A stretch of DNA of 64,000 nt, from NCBI GenBank assembly GCA_030052745.1, contig JANBVO010000059.1, positions 62,001 through 126,000 on the forward strand, given 5' to 3'. Of the stretch, positions 23,847 through 36,750 are shown piece by piece. A program made the translations under genes and the position numbers. Numbering within the stretch: position 1 is the stretch's first letter; each line of letters opens with the position of its first letter. The DNA is from Pleurostoma richardsiae (taxonomy: Eukaryota > Ascomycota > Sordariomycetes > Calosphaeriales > Pleurostomataceae). Below the pieces are notes generated by a model, which worked only from the letters and a program-made list of their open reading frames with translations, was not told the DNA's origin and ran no database searches.

Positions 23847-25235
23847 GCTATGTAGCTTTCGTACAAACTCCAGACCGCGTGGTCTCAGCGCGCTGCACTG
23901 AGAGACCGGAAAGCCGACTCTCCCGATGTTGGTGGGAGGGCCGGAGCTGCGGGAGGCCCGTCGTGCAGGTCATAATCTGTGACGCCGGGTGTTTGTGTCG
24001 ATATGATGTGTAAGACGCTTTCCGAGCAACAGACTCTTGTCTGGAAGCAATGAATTGGCGTGGTGTTCACTGTCTACGGCGCCAAAGATGGACCAACGCA
24101 CTCGGCGCGTTCCTAATTGCATCACCGAGGGTTGCCGAGTGGGCTACGGTGCCACGCATTGTCTTTTCCTACTTTGCTTTCTATCTCGACTTCACGGCAG
24201 CATCTATATCCGGGAGGGTAAAAGGAGGTTGAACTTGAAGGAGCATCCGGGGGCCAGGGCCAGCCGCAGCATGCAGAAGAGGAGCATGAAATCCATGTAC
24301 ATAACTTGGTAGTCATTCCAATAATGGCTATATGTAAGGGCGATGTTAACAACACTCTACCCTTCTGTCAGCAGTTTTGGGGAAAGTTGCATATGCCGTG
24401 CAGCGCGAGTTGTGAGTCCTATCATTCTACGTGAAGCAACTACATTTCCTCGTTCCAATGCGTCATGCTGGAATATTTGAGCCAAAAGTGGTATCCTTCC
24501 CCCAACTACCTCAAACCAGCCCAGTCCAGAGGGTCTAAGGTCTCAATCATCCATGTACCAAATCTCTTCGTCGCCTGATAGGTGAGTAGCAGCTCTTAAA
24601 CACTACATTGGCCTAGCTTGTTATCTTAGTCTCCTTGTGGGGGGGGGGGGGGGGGGGGGCAGAATACTCTTGAGGGCTGCGTCGTCGACAGAGTACACGT
24701 AATGGCTGTCATAAGAGTGAAACAGCCATGCACTGGCGACTGTCTAACCCTATAGTGTTAAGGTCCTCTACACTGGCAACGTTTTCAAGCATTGTATGTA
24801 CTATGGAGACAATCCCCCTCGCTTGGGTCTCTCGAACATCTCGGCGTATTGCTATTCACATTGTGATAGTCACGGCGCGTACTTATATTAGAGTCATATA
24901 GCTTACGGCGGGCAAGTTAAGGAGAGATTTAAACCAGGAGCATACGCAGGTTGTGATGGCATGTAGCTTGAAAAGGTCGCTGGATTATGAGCCTGCCTAT
25001 GCATGTATCTGAAGGCCGTTCTAGAAGGAGTGCTGCTACAGCCTACTCGTAGTATTATGTCTTTTCGCTACTAGCACTATGCTCCGTTGCTTTCGAAGAA
25101 TACCTAACTAGTGTCAGTCGCAAAAGAAGGCATAATGTGAATAACAATGCTCTTAAGGAATGGTGACTGCTGAACGCGTTCTCGGTTCTCAATGTAACGC
25201 ATTCCGAATAATGCATTCAACCCTTCAAATTTGCC
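23847..25235. other. Intergenic region between convergent genes, AT-richer, with poly-G run
   Basis: 3' flanks of KGD4 and the PhoD-type gene with about 1 kb of AT-richer sequence holding no open frame of note. A run of 21 G lies at 24639-24659. Confidence 0.5.
24639..24659 (+). repeat. Homopolymer run of 21 G
   Basis: Uninterrupted G tract in non-coding sequence. True length is uncertain because such runs are hard to sequence. Confidence 0.9.
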
Positions 25236-27345
25236 TTATTCCTTGTAGATGGTCCAGCTTCCGTCCGTTGTATCGTATGTCAAGTTCGAGCCGACCGGGC
25301 TGCTCCCCTTCAGACTGCCGCTCTCGACCGAACTACTGACCAGACCGTTTGCCCCCCTATGAAGCTTGTTCTCACCCGCCTTCACCGTAAAGTTCGCCAG
25401 CGGAATCTCCAAACCGTTTCTCGTTTGAATAGTCGGCATGCCGTAGTACGAGGCGTTGAGCGAGTCGTAGCCGATCGACAGCTCGTAGTAGCCCCGATAG
25501 TACAGGTCCTGCCATTGGAGCTCGGCATTCGCAGAGGTCAGCCAAGCAGAGCCGATGTTTGCAAGGTCCAGGGTAATGTTCTGGCCGGCCGGACACGGCG
25601 AACTGACGGCGGTGCCCGCGAACTCGACACCGATAGAGCCGCTGCCGGTAGCAGAATCGTAAGGGTGCTCGTCTAGCCACACCAGGTCGCTAACCCAGCT
25701 AGCGTGGGAGTCGCCAGCGAGGAACACAGTGTTGTCGATATTGTACTCGTACAGGGTGTGTAGAGTGCGGTTCTTGCTTGCCGTATACCTTTCTAATGTC
25801 AACACCGCCGGACAAGAGAGGATAATAGCTCCAGAATCTCACCCGTCCCACGCGTCATAGTCAAGAGGGTTGTCATTGCCGAGGGCCAGACTTTCGTCCA
25901 TGCGGCTAAAGACAATCTGGTTTCCAATGACTCGCCAGGCTGTCCCTCTTCGTGATGACGCACGTAGCTGGCTGAACAGCCAGTTCTCCTGACGTGAGCC
26001 CATCAGGCTGCGGCCAGCATCATCGGAAATGGCGTGTACGTAGTCAGTGTTCCAATAAAGGTCGGTGATGGACCGGTCGTACTGCCTCGTGTCTAGCATG
26101 ATCAGGTCGAAGAGATCACCAAAACGGAAGTTCCGCCATATACGAAGGTTATCATCCATCTCTACCTGTCGGATGGGCACTAAACTGACGTTAGGGGGAC
26201 TGGACAGGACAGTCTGTTCTGGCTACTCACTCCACTCGAAGTAAGCGCGGACGGCATTCATCTTGCGCTGGTCGACGGACACTCCACCATCCTTGACAAA
26301 GGAGTCCTCGGTGTTGTTAAGCTCCGAGGACCCGTCTCTATATGTGTTGTCGGCAACTTCGTGGTCGTCCCAGACCGGAATCCATGGGAACTGTTGGTGG
26401 CTGGCGAGGAGGTCTAGGTCGGTCCTATATGTTGCAATACGCTTGCGGTAGTCGTAAAGGGTATATATCTCCCTGTCCGGCAGAGGGACCCGACCTAACG
26501 AATTTCCCCATCCGTAGTCCCCGTTCTTATACTCGTAAATATAGTCGCCGAGATGGACCACGTAGTCTACGGAGTCTTTTCTCACGGGATTCCCATAGGC
26601 GTTGAAAAACCCGAAAGCTATCTCTAGAGTCAACTCTCGGTGAAGCGCGGGGGCATTGACGCCATGAAGTGCTCGGACCTACGGTAGTTGCTACAGGAAT
26701 ATACTGCTAGCTTGATCGGAGACACGGCCTTGCCGTCCTTTGGCGGCAGCGTCTTGGTGCGGCCCACGGGAGAAGTGTTATTGGAGTTACACACGCTGAA
26801 TTGGTAATAATAAGTAGTAAATGCCTCCAATTTAGTGGCCTCGACCTGAGAGACATCAGCAAGGAGTGAAAGTCTAGTGAGGAATCACCTAGAGAACGGT
26901 GCATTGAGACCTTGACGGTGAAGTCCACATCGGAACTTGTGTATGCTGTTCCCGCATCCACCACGGTCCCAAAGGCCTTGTCAGTAGATATTTTCCACTC
27001 CACACACACAGGCGCGTCCGACAACTTGACGTAGTCATCGTTGGAGTGATCGTAAAGCGGCACGTAGCCAGACACTGTCACGTTGCTCTTGTCATTGTCC
27101 TGGTGGGGGCTGACTCTCGTCCACAGAATCACACTATCCTCGTAGGGGTCACCGGAGGCGACGCCGTGGGTGAAGTTGAGCTGCTTCGGATCCCATGGGG
27201 ACTTGCCGTAGGTTCGCCGCGCCACCTTCGGAATTGACACCCCTAAGGCCGGATGGTGCAGTGACGGAGAGAAGTAATTGATGTTTCCCGCCCAAAATGC
27301 ATCAACGACGCCGGCAATAGAGCATAGAAGCAGGGTGGACTTCAT
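25236..27345 (-). CDS. Secreted PhoD-type alkaline phosphatase / phosphodiesterase
   Basis: Metal-dependent phosphoesterase of the PhoD family, probably extracellular. Five exons: 27345-26911, 26845-26683, 26617-26231, 26179-25843 and 25788-25236, giving 624 residues. Introns are 51-65 bp. The first donor (AAG|GTCTCA) is weak but is the one that restores FTVKVEATKLEAFTTYYYQF. The signal peptide is MKSTLLLCSIAGVVDAFW. The N-terminal PhoD domain starts LNFTHGVASGDPYEDSVILW. Catalytic blocks are YSCSNYPFGFFNAYGN, HLGDYIYEY (about 221-229), WIPVWDDHEVADN (about 278) and FLAGDSHASW (about 463), all with their Asp/His metal ligands. Many N-glycosylation sequons fit secretion. Likely role is phosphate release from esters outside the cell; the exact substrate is not shown. 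Confidence 0.93.
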
Positions 27346-28311
27346 GGCGGGCAGATAGGCACATGAGGGCACACCTCGGCACCTTCATGAAGACTCCACC
27401 CCGCCTGGGGTGAAGCTCCCTTCATATAGCAGAATCCTTCATGGGCCAGCTAATCGGGCATCCGAGGAAGAAGACAAGGCCGAGACGGTGTGCTAGCTGC
27501 AGATTGTAATCCAGAAAGCTTGCTATTTTGCTTGAGCTTTCCGGAGAATGAGCTCGTGGGTAATCATCTATGGGATGATTGGATGGAGCGGCTTCGGGAG
27601 CATCCTATCCAGGCACCACTGGCGCCGAAGAGACCAAGGCCTTCTTTGATGCAGTGATGTGATGCAGGCTCTAGCGTAATTCGGAAAGGAACTGCGGGCT
27701 TGGCACATCGAAAACAAACATATAGAGCTCGCATTGAACAACGTGCTCAATTGATTGGACTGCAGAGACTTCCCACACGTTTGGGATGTCTTCCCAACTC
27801 GCGTGCTGAACCTTATAAGGTGTATGGCCATGCACGGTCATCGAACGACAGCAAGTATAGGTGGCTTAGGCCTGGAACTCTCAGGTTTTGTGGCTTCGGG
27901 TTAAGAGCGAGCTATCTAGGGCTACAAATTTTCGGCTGCCACGCATCGTCCTAACTGAGAGATCAAGGAAGAGAAGTCGAATCACAGATGGCTGAAGCCG
28001 AGAAGCCTATGCCACCTACAATGATACCGTTCGGATGCACGGTAGCCTTCATATCACAACTATGAAACAAAATATGAGAATAGCAAGCTCCAAATTGAAA
28101 TTCTGGGTATATAGGTTTAAGTCTGAATAGTATTTAATGAGCCTAAGCTCCTGAACTCTTCTTCCTGTCTGTCACAGAAGACTCCTAGAGCGGACGGCCT
28201 CAACACAAATGTAAGGTGTTCACCTTCGAACAGTAGCAACGTTGATGAACGTCTACTGATAGAACTTGAGCTCCCGACTCACTTGGAAGCTGCAGGTAGG
28301 CTTTGAGACCA
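27346..28311. other. Intergenic region
   Basis: Promoter side of the PhoD-type gene and 3' flank of the sugar transporter. No gene seen. Confidence 0.5.
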
Positions 28312-30046
28312 TTAGACGGCCGAGCCGGAGACCTGAGTGGCCTCCTTGTGGTCGTCGTGCTCGACGCCGAGCTTCTCGTCAGAGCCGATCTCGTTCCGCT
28401 CCTGGGCCACGACGTGCTTGCGGTGGCTGTTGCTCGTCCGCCAGGCCGGGGTGCCAATGTACCTGATGCTCCCGGGCTTGGTGTCATCGAAGATCTCCTC
28501 GACCTCCTCAAGGGGCTTGTTGGCCGTCTCCGGGAACATGAAGTACACGTGGATGAACATGGCGGCACAGAAGACGGCGAACAGCACATAGGTCCTCCAG
28601 GTTATGTTCTCGAACGCCGGGGGCACAAAGTAGGCGAGCGCGAAGTTGAAAGCCCAGTTGCCCGAGGTGGACAGGGCGACGGCCTTGCCACGGAGGCGCA
28701 GGGGGTACAGCTCGGGCGGGTACGTCCAGGAGACAGGACCCCAGGTCGGCGCGAAGGAGGCGACAAAGAGGTAGGTCGAAGCGATGATAGCCTTAGCTGG
28801 TGCTCCGCTGATCTGCATAGACTCGGAGGGCGAAGGGAATGGTGGATCAGGCTTGTGCGAGTACACGGCAAAGAGGCCCGCGTTGATGCAGAGCCACAGA
28901 CACATGAAGAAGGCGCCGACTAGCAGCGTCGGGCGTCGGCCCCAGCGGTCCTGCCACAGCAGCGCCGGGATAGTCATGACGACATTGATGATGAACTGAA
29001 TGCTGGAAGGCAGGAGTACGTCGTTGCCAAGACCCGCCATGGTGAACACGTAGGTGATATAGTACATCTGAGCTACTGTCAGCAGTGTCCCCCACTTGAC
29101 CTACAAACGTGCTGCACTCACCATAACGTTCATGCCCGTCAGCTGGGACCAGATCTGGGTGAAGAGACCAATCATGGTTCGGTTGAGCATCTTGGGACGG
29201 AAGAGCTCGATGTAGGTCACGTCTGAGTTTCGGCGCTCAAACTCCACAGCTTCGCGGATCTCAGCCAGCTCCCTGGCGACGAAAGCCGAGTTAGGATCGC
29301 CCTTGCCGTGGACAAGAGTCAGAACGGCGTGAGCATCCTCCCAGCGATCCTTCTTGGCCAGCCAACGCGGCGACTCGGGAAGAAGCATCAGTCCAAAGTA
29401 GAGCAGGCCAGCGGGAATCATCTGAAGACCCCAAGGGAGACGGAAGGCAGCCTTGCCGTTCAGATACGATGAGCCATAGCAGATGAAGAACATGATAAGA
29501 ATGCCCCAGGTGATGGCCCACTGCTGTAGGCCAACGACACGTCCGCGCTTTGAGGGCGGCGACAACTCGGAGATGTAAACTGGGACCTGTGCGGAGCAGA
29601 TACCGACGCTGAAGCCGTTGATAATACGGCCAACTGCCAGCATGGGGATGTTCTGTGACGCGCATACAATGATGGAACCGATGATCCAGATGACAGAGCC
29701 GATCTGGATAGCTGTTCTACGACCAAAGTAGTCGGTCAAGGGGCCAGAAATCAAGGCGCCGAGCCAGGAGCCGCCTGGCATGGCGGCGGTGATACCGCCC
29801 TGGACGGCAGACCGCGGGCCTCTGCATAAGCCCTTCTCGTCGTGGCCAAGCTGGTTGAAGTAGCAAAGATACGGCTGAGTCGAGATGATGGCGCTCATGG
29901 ACGAGATATCGAAGCCGAACAAGCCACCGCCTGATGGTAGACCAGTCAGTGATGAGCACCCTTTCCAAGGGAAGCCTATCTGCGGGCTTATACGTACCGA
30001 TGACGGCGATGGCCGCGATGAAGTAGATGTTGCCGATCTTGTACAT
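28312..30046 (-). CDS. MFS sugar transporter (sugar porter family)
   Basis: Twelve-helix plasma-membrane sugar permease. Exons 30046-29998, 29930-29122 and 29067-28312 join to 537 residues (introns 67 and 54 bp). Splicing restores VIGGGLFGFDISSMSAI and SQLTGMNVMMYYITYVFTMA. Family signatures: GPLTDYFGRR in loop 2-3, VPVYISELSPPSKRGR after helix 4, LPESPRWLAKK before the central loop, DRWGRRPTLL in loop 8-9, and PPELYPLRLRGKAVAL with FPETANKPLEEVEEIF at the end. The tail is hydrophilic. The overall pattern fits fungal hexose/pentose permeases; the substrate cannot be told from sequence reading alone. Confidence 0.93.
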
Positions 30047-32548
30047 TCTGGCGGTAATGTATGGCGAGTAAGGCGGAGTGAGAAAGGAGGGAAGACAGGA
30101 TCAGGTCAAGCAGAAGTTGGGAGATCTATATAAATTGACAGGCGGAGCCATAGTTAATAGGTAACACCCGGGAAGGAGAGTGCAACCCCCCTCCATGTTG
30201 ATGGTTACATCCTCACAGCAGCGGGGCGCCAGCTTCAAGTTTGTGTTCAGCGGGCCAAGTGAGGCAAGGATTCAGGAGACAGCGCGTGACACGTCCGGGC
30301 GAATGACACGCAGAATTCTAGAAGCATTGGGGTACCTGACCCAAGCTCCTGTGGTATCTATTGATCTATTCCCCACACTGGAGGGCGCTATAGTCGCAGT
30401 TGCAAACAAGAAGCAGCCCAAGGAACGCATTCATATCGTGATAGTATCGGCTGTTGGTCAACAGAACCAATGAGCTGGGAGCAGACGGATGCGCACCTGC
30501 CGAGAGAGGCATCGATCCTCAAACCCATCGATTCATCAGTCTGACACGGCACTCCACAACCGGAGCTGTCATCGGCTAGGCCACCACTTCAAGGCCGGGG
30601 AAGGTATCACACGTGAGGGGAAAGCCTGAAGAATCTGGTGGGAGGCAGCTTGGCGCTGCTCCTCGCGTTCCCCGTGGAGAAGAATGGACAGGATCTGGAT
30701 TGGAGACGTCTCCACAAAGAGGCCGAGCCAATCATCTCGGATACGAAGACCGCTGATCACTGAAGTGGATGGTCAGAAACGACCAACGGGCTGGTTGGGA
30801 TGGTTGCGATCAATGCGATGGTAACTACGTACTCGAATGGATGCAGCGAGCTACGGAGTGATTGACGGCTCTCCTCTGTGATCCTCCTGGGCCGTCTTCC
30901 TTGCCTTGCAGGGAAGAAACTGAACGGGCTCTGGGGCACAGGGTTTTTGCTCTTGGGACAGGCTGTCAGCAAATATCCTGCTGTTTATGCCTTCCCTCGC
31001 TAGCCTATCCTCCGATCTACCTCAGGAGTTGAGGACAGTGCTCAACTGTGTCGGCGTGAAGGTACGAAGGTATGTAATGGAAGAGGTGGCCGGGTTTCGG
31101 CACACGCACTGCCGGTGGTGCAGAATATCGTGTCGCCAAGCTCCCTTAGCTTCAGCCGACAGGAAGCCACCCAAGCCATTCCCGTGTCGGAGCGAGGCCC
31201 AATCAGTCAAGGCGCAGTAACGAGAAAGCGGGGGGACAAGACGGGAGCTCGGAGCCGCAGGTTGGCGAAACGGAAATTTCATGAGCAAGAAATTTAGCTT
31301 GGAGGGCCGGAGGGAAACAAATGACAGCTTGGGGGGCGGATGGCGCCACCAACGACAGTGGCTTTTTTGATCGTGCAACGGTCAGCGACCCTGTAAGCGC
31401 AGACGGACCGAATAGACTTTCTCTTCCGGGCGTGTAACCTGCCCGAAGTGCTAGGTTGAAACCACTCGGCCGACCACGACCTCATCCAACAGGAGGCTTC
31501 TCCGTGTCGCTGCTCTCGGGTAGAGGCCGTCCGATGGCGGTCACTGCTGATTTCTCCGAAAGGGCATAGAGGGGCAGGGATCGCGACACTGACCTGAGGG
31601 CTCGTAGGCGCAGAGTATATGTGTTTGCTCTTCTCCAGCAGATGAAGAGACATGAAAACGAGGCGAGAGGGCAGAAACCAAGGACGAGACTCGTGTATTA
31701 CAGCAATTCGTTACTCCTCAGATCACACTAGAGATGCACATTGACAGGATCAACCCTGGGCGACTTCGTACAGTAACATGACCCTTAGAAACCTCGAGGG
31801 TCACGAGAGACTGCGCCAACTGGTTGCACTGTTGGTGGGTTGGTAGGTAGGATTTGGATGACTCGCTCCATTGTCACCGTTGGTCTCACAGGACATGACA
31901 TGGCTTGTGTGTCGTCGGCATAGGCTTCGTCCAACCTTTCCCCGCTTCTCCAGACCCCGGGATTTCGTGCACTAACTGCCTACTAGGCTGCGGTAGGTAA
32001 ATGTGTCTCGTTCGGTGTGGAGAGTTGCGGTGGAGCGCGATCTTCGACGACACTCTAGACCCTGCCGGAATGATGGCTCACGTGCTTTGCGACACGCCAT
32101 GGTTGCAATTCTGACACATGTGCATGCGAAAGTCGTCACCGAGTCTGTCGTCTAATATGGGTCTCGCTCTTGGTGGTAAACCCCGGAAGTTGTACTGTGG
32201 AGCTAATTAATCTGTCAGCTCCGCAAGGTGGTAGCGTTATTGGTATTATTAGGCAGTAGGTTTAAGGTGTGTACGGAGTAGAGGGTACGGTACCTTGTCA
32301 GCCGGCACCAGCTGCACGGAACTAGTTAACGTTAACTCTAAATTTCACATGCCTTCCTCCACGTGACCCCGCGTAATTGTGCGCGCGTCCACTGCACCTC
32401 CTTAGCTTTGGCTGCTGTGCGCGCCTCTAGTACCTACGAGACCTGGACCACTCGGCACGTTATATGTCGCTGAAGTGCCAGAGTCTTTCATCGTCGCTCT
32501 ACTGCTGACAATCTTCTGGGATGACCACACCATAACCGGGTACACAAC
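30047..32548. other. Intergenic region, divergent promoters
   Basis: About 2.5 kb between the divergent sugar transporter and PNKP genes. A 97-codon frame at 30180-30473 has no recognisable features. Nothing else supported. Confidence 0.5.
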
Positions 32549-34353
32549 ATGTCGCCGACACCAAGCAAACGGCGCGCCAGCATCAACGGTCCCTCCATCT
32601 CTCCGCCCCCGTTGAAACGCAAGGTCCAGAGCGCCATATCCAGTATGCTATACTCTGCCCCTCAACTTGTGTTCTCGTTGCTTGAACTTTGCGGTTTTTT
32701 CAAGGGCTGACATGTGTTCATGGCAGAAAATGCTGTTGCGAACTTCTTCACTCCGACGTCGCAAAAGCCCAAGGACCGCCTGACGTGGTCCGAGAGGTCT
32801 CCCAATGACGACAGTCCCCCAACACTCCTCGTCGGCCGCTATGACCCAGCGGGATCGCAAGAAGAAGAACTGCGGTTCAAGAGGAGGAAGATCGCTGCCT
32901 TTGACCTGGTGCGTGAGATTGACCAGCGGTTGCTTTCCCCAGGCACTCAACGCTCGTCGATTGCTGACGGTCTGTTGTCTTGGTATGCTGCAGGATTCTA
33001 CATTGATCGTCTCTGCCTCGGGTAAGAAGCATGCTGATGATCCGGCCGATTGGAAGTGGTGGGATGATTCTGTGCCAGTGAAGCTTCGGGATCTTTACAA
33101 TAACGAGGGGTACGTCCACATTGGCTTAGACGCTCTAATTCCTTTTCTCGGACAACCGACTAACGTGAGGTCGGTCGCCCATAGTTACCGAGTCGTTATC
33201 CTCACGAATCAAGGCGGCCTGACACTGCACCCCGATCCGAACGCCAAGGGTCCGAAGAAACCAAAAGATAGGGTGGCATTGTTCAAACAGAAGGTCGGCG
33301 CGGTGCTTAGCCAGCTCGATATCCCCCTCACATTGTACGCGGCTACAGGAAAGGATCCATACCGAAAACCACGCCCAGGGATGTGGAGAGAGATGTGTGA
33401 GGACTATGAGCTTTCCGATGGCGATATTGATCGGGAAAACAGCATGTTTGTCGGTGATGCAGGTGGGCGCAAGGCACACCTGAAGGGTGGGAAGGCGGTC
33501 CCCATGGACTTCAGCTGCTCTGACCGCAACCTAGCCGACAACATTAGAATTGCCTACAAGACTCCAGAGGAGTTTTTCCTAGGAGAGGATGCACGGGATT
33601 TCGTCAGAGAATTTGATCTGACGCACTACCCATTCGAGGAGGATTCTACCGGCGTTGAGCACAGTCTACTGCAGAAGAGTAACGCAAAGGAAATCCTGCT
33701 CTTCTGCGGGCCTCCCGGAGGTGGTAAGAGTACCTTCTACTGGAGATACCTAAAGCCGCTCGGCTATGAGAGGGTAAATCAGGACGTCCTCAAGAGGTTA
33801 GAAACCCAGCCCAGTCTATTCTCATTGCGCTGACATTAGCTGACCTGCATTCCAGCAAGGACAAGTGCTTCAAGGTCGCGAATGAGTACCTGCAACGAGG
33901 AGATTCTGTGGCTGTAGGTAGGGGGACCCCGACATTCCCCTCGTCTTTGAGCTGAGGAGGCACTGACCCATCTTGTAGACAATACCAATCCGGACGCCGA
34001 TACCCGAGCGCAATGGATCGAGCTGGCCGCAAAGAACAATGTGCCCATAAAATGTTTGTGGTTCAATACGCCGGTGCCATTAGCTGAGCATAACGATGCA
34101 GTTCGAGCTTTGAATCAATCGGTACGTTGCACTTTATCCCTTCTATCTTGCCAAGAGACATGGAGTGCTGATTTACGCCGCCCAGCTCAACCCGGAATCG
34201 AGAACGGGGCTCCCCAAGCTCGCCTTCAACAGTTTTTCGTCCCGCTATAAGGAACCCAGGCTCAAGGAGGGGTTCCAGGATATCATTGAAGTCAAATTCA
34301 AGTTCCGCGGCTCGAAGGAGGAGTACGAAATTTGGGGAAAGTATTGGCTCTGA
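32549..34353 (+). CDS. PNKP: Polynucleotide kinase 3'-phosphatase
   Basis: DNA end-processing enzyme that removes 3' phosphates and phosphorylates 5' ends before ligation in strand-break repair. Seven exons: 32549-32642, 32727-32908, 32994-33109, 33185-33796, 33856-33917, 33979-34121 and 34186-34353, giving 458 residues. The Arg/Lys-rich N terminus SPTPSKRRASINGPS is a likely nuclear signal, and no FHA domain is present, as usual in fungi. The HAD phosphatase has FDLDSTLI (Asp91 and Asp93), VILTNQGG, and MFVGDAGGRKAH. The kinase has Walker A GPPGGGKST at about 306-314, then VNQDVLK, DNTNPDADTRAQWIELA, and the C-terminal lid FSSRYKEPRLKEGF. All splice joins restore conserved blocks. Confidence 0.95.
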
Positions 34354-36454
34354 GTCTCCAATTTGAGCAAGAGGCTTTCTGGCAAAGACATAATGCGCAC
34401 GCCCCAAAATGATCAACGGCGTTGGACTGCTTGATATTCGCGTCACCTGTCTTTGGCTCCTCGAATTGTCAGGCTAGCATAGCATCGAGTTTCTAGAGTG
34501 TCTCGGGTCGAGCCCAGTCTTCCAAGTCATGACCTTTGACTACTTGAGGTGATAAAGGGATTCCATCGAGAGCCTCGGATCGAACCGGGCTGGGAGGCAG
34601 CGTATACAATCCGAAGCTTGAACGTCTCAGTGCGCGAAGCAAACTCAAGAGATTTAATCTCATAGTTGGTACGCCACGGTGGATGTTGATGACGAAGGTC
34701 CATCTTCAGTTGAAGTATAACCGGAATTTCCTTCTCTGTCATGAGAAAGACGACGCCAACGAAGATACAGACGCTAAACTAGCCTTCGTCTAAAGCGATT
34801 CAAGTGATGACGAGCCTGAGAACGGGGATCTAATTACGTATCACTCGATTAGGGGAAAAGCCGGCGCCACCTATCTCGATGGTTGCTGGATCCCGACGTC
34901 CATGTAAGATTCGCAAACCTACTGCTATTCAGTCTGTTTCAGATTGGGTAGCCGAACAGGATATAATTAATCCCGTAGTAACTGACGACAAAGAGGTTAC
35001 AAGGTTTCGCGACGCAATTGGTACTATCTTTTATCGCCTTCGTGAAGAAACGCTGACGAATCCTCATTACTCTACTTGTCAACGGGAAGATAAGGCTATA
35101 GCCTATAGCCTTTTTCGTCCTCGAAAGGCGTGTAAGCCGTCGTTTTTCGTCGACTTGGTTCTAGCGGGTATGTCCCGCAAAACCCAGCAGATCCTATGCA
35201 AGGAGAATTTGGAGCGAGCCGACCTCTTAGACCTACTCTTTAGTGTCGAGATGTATAAGCACCGAATGCTGTATTTCAATCTCCCAACAAAGTTCAACCC
35301 GGGTGATATCACACAAGGAATCGCCATTCTATCGCTCTAGTGAAAGTCTCGAGGTTAAGACTTTGAAGCTCGGGGTCAACCCCAAAGACGCGTTAGGAAT
35401 CTGGGGTTACGGGGCTTGACACTTCGAAAGGGTAAAGAGAGATCTCGCGAGCATGTCAAGGAGTCTACCAATGTGGACCATCTGAACAGTGCATACTACG
35501 ACTTTGCCGCGAAGTCTGATGCCCTCATCAATCTTTGAGTCGTGGCAGGATCACAATATCCCAAGCGCTCCCGTTCAAAGGAAGCTCGCTCACCTACAGG
35601 CATCGCGCCTCTCATCTTCATGGAATACACCATCCGGAGAGCACATTTGCCCTCAGTCAAGACTGCGCCAAGGCCACAGTCTCCCCGATTTCTCCGGTGT
35701 CAGTCTAAATCGAGCATGGCTAATCGACTAAGGTCTGAATGGGGTTGGGTTAGGTTGGATTTGGCATGATAGCATCCCAAGGACCGAAAGTGCGCAAGTC
35801 TTCTATGCGGTGCGACCAGAGAAGAGGTGCAATCATTTCGATAGTGGAAAGGGCTGGAGGTGAGGGATGAGTCCAATGTGTTCTGTGATGCTTGCAAGAA
35901 TTGCGGCAACAACCACGATGGGGCCATGCGCAACCCAAGCATCACATCGTTCGGAAAGCATCGTATCGATTGGGACAAGAGGCAGTGCTCAGTGTGTAGC
36001 AGGACTCCGAAAGGCTACTCACACAGGATACGGAGGACGCTAGGGCTGACCCAGTGAAGGACGGCGGTTAGCCGTTGTCTGTCTTCCATAGCGACGGATA
36101 ATATTCCTCGTGAGGTATCGTATATGCCCATTCTGGCGATTTGGCTCGTTACCGCCGGTGGACCATCTATGTAATTAGGGTCGTCCAAAGTCGTGCTAGG
36201 CCAGTTTCGACGGTTCACAGCGACCCCATTCTAGATCACATGGTCTCGAAGATCTGTAGTTGTGAGATCAAGGTGGTAGATCATCGTACGTCGTTACAAG
36301 TAAGCCCGTGCACGTTAAACATTTCATGACGTGACCGCGGCTTAACTTTCTACTTCTTTTTTTATATTCATTATAATTGAACACTGCGTAAGAAATTAAG
36401 ACCTATCCGAAGGCATTTAAATCTCTTCAAAGTTAACAAAATGATTTAAAGAGC
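34354..36454. other. Gene-poor region
   Basis: About 2.1 kb with one notable frame (34879-35340, listed separately). The rest is broken short frames; it may be decayed element DNA but no family could be named. AT content rises towards 36350-36440. Confidence 0.4.
34879..35340 (+). CDS. Hypothetical 153-residue open frame
   Basis: An ATG-initiated single-exon frame. The composition is ordinary and globular, with segments such as VTRFRDAIGTIFYRLREETL and FFVDLVLAGMSRKTQQILCK, not low complexity. I do not recognise a family. It sits alone in the gene-poor stretch between PNKP and the minisatellite, with no visible intron. It may be a small orphan gene or a remnant of a larger decayed gene. The start context is not special. 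Confidence 0.25.
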   Translation: MVAGSRRPCKIRKPTAIQSVSDWVAEQDIINPVVTDDKEVTRFRDAIGTIFYRLREETLTNPHYSTCQREDKAIAYSLFRPRKACKPSFFVDLVLAGMSRKTQQILCKENLERADLLDLLFSVEMYKHRMLYFNLPTKFNPGDITQGIAILSL

Positions 36455-36750
36455 CCGAACAGGCCGGTGCAGGGCAACAGGTCGGTGTAGGCTAATGGGC
36501 CGGAATGGGCCGGGGAAGGTCGATGTAGGTTGGAATAGGGGAGTGGGTTGGAACAGACTCGTGAAGGCTACTGGGCTGGTAAAGGGTAATAGGTTGGTGT
36601 AAGCTAGTAGACCGGAACGGACCAGTGTAGATTAATAGGTCGGTGTAGGTTAATAGGTTAGAATGGGCTGGTATAGGCCTGTGAAGGTTAATAGGTTAGT
36701 GAAGGTTAATAGGTTAGTAAAGGGTAATAGGTTGGAACGGGTTACCGCAA
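36455..36750 (+). repeat. Degenerate 18-bp minisatellite
   Basis: About 16 head-to-tail copies of an 18-bp unit close to GTGAAGGTTAATAGGTTA. The right end (36680-36745) is the most regular, and copies drift to the left with mainly purine changes (GGTCGGTGTAGGCTAATG and similar). The plus strand is rich in G and poor in C. As 18 is a multiple of three, it can be read as a VKVNRL-like peptide repeat, but there is no sign of a gene. Confidence 0.85.

Noticed and set aside
30180-30473. 97-codon frame beside the sugar transporter promoter
   Set aside because: No recognisable domain, and it lies where promoter sequence is expected.
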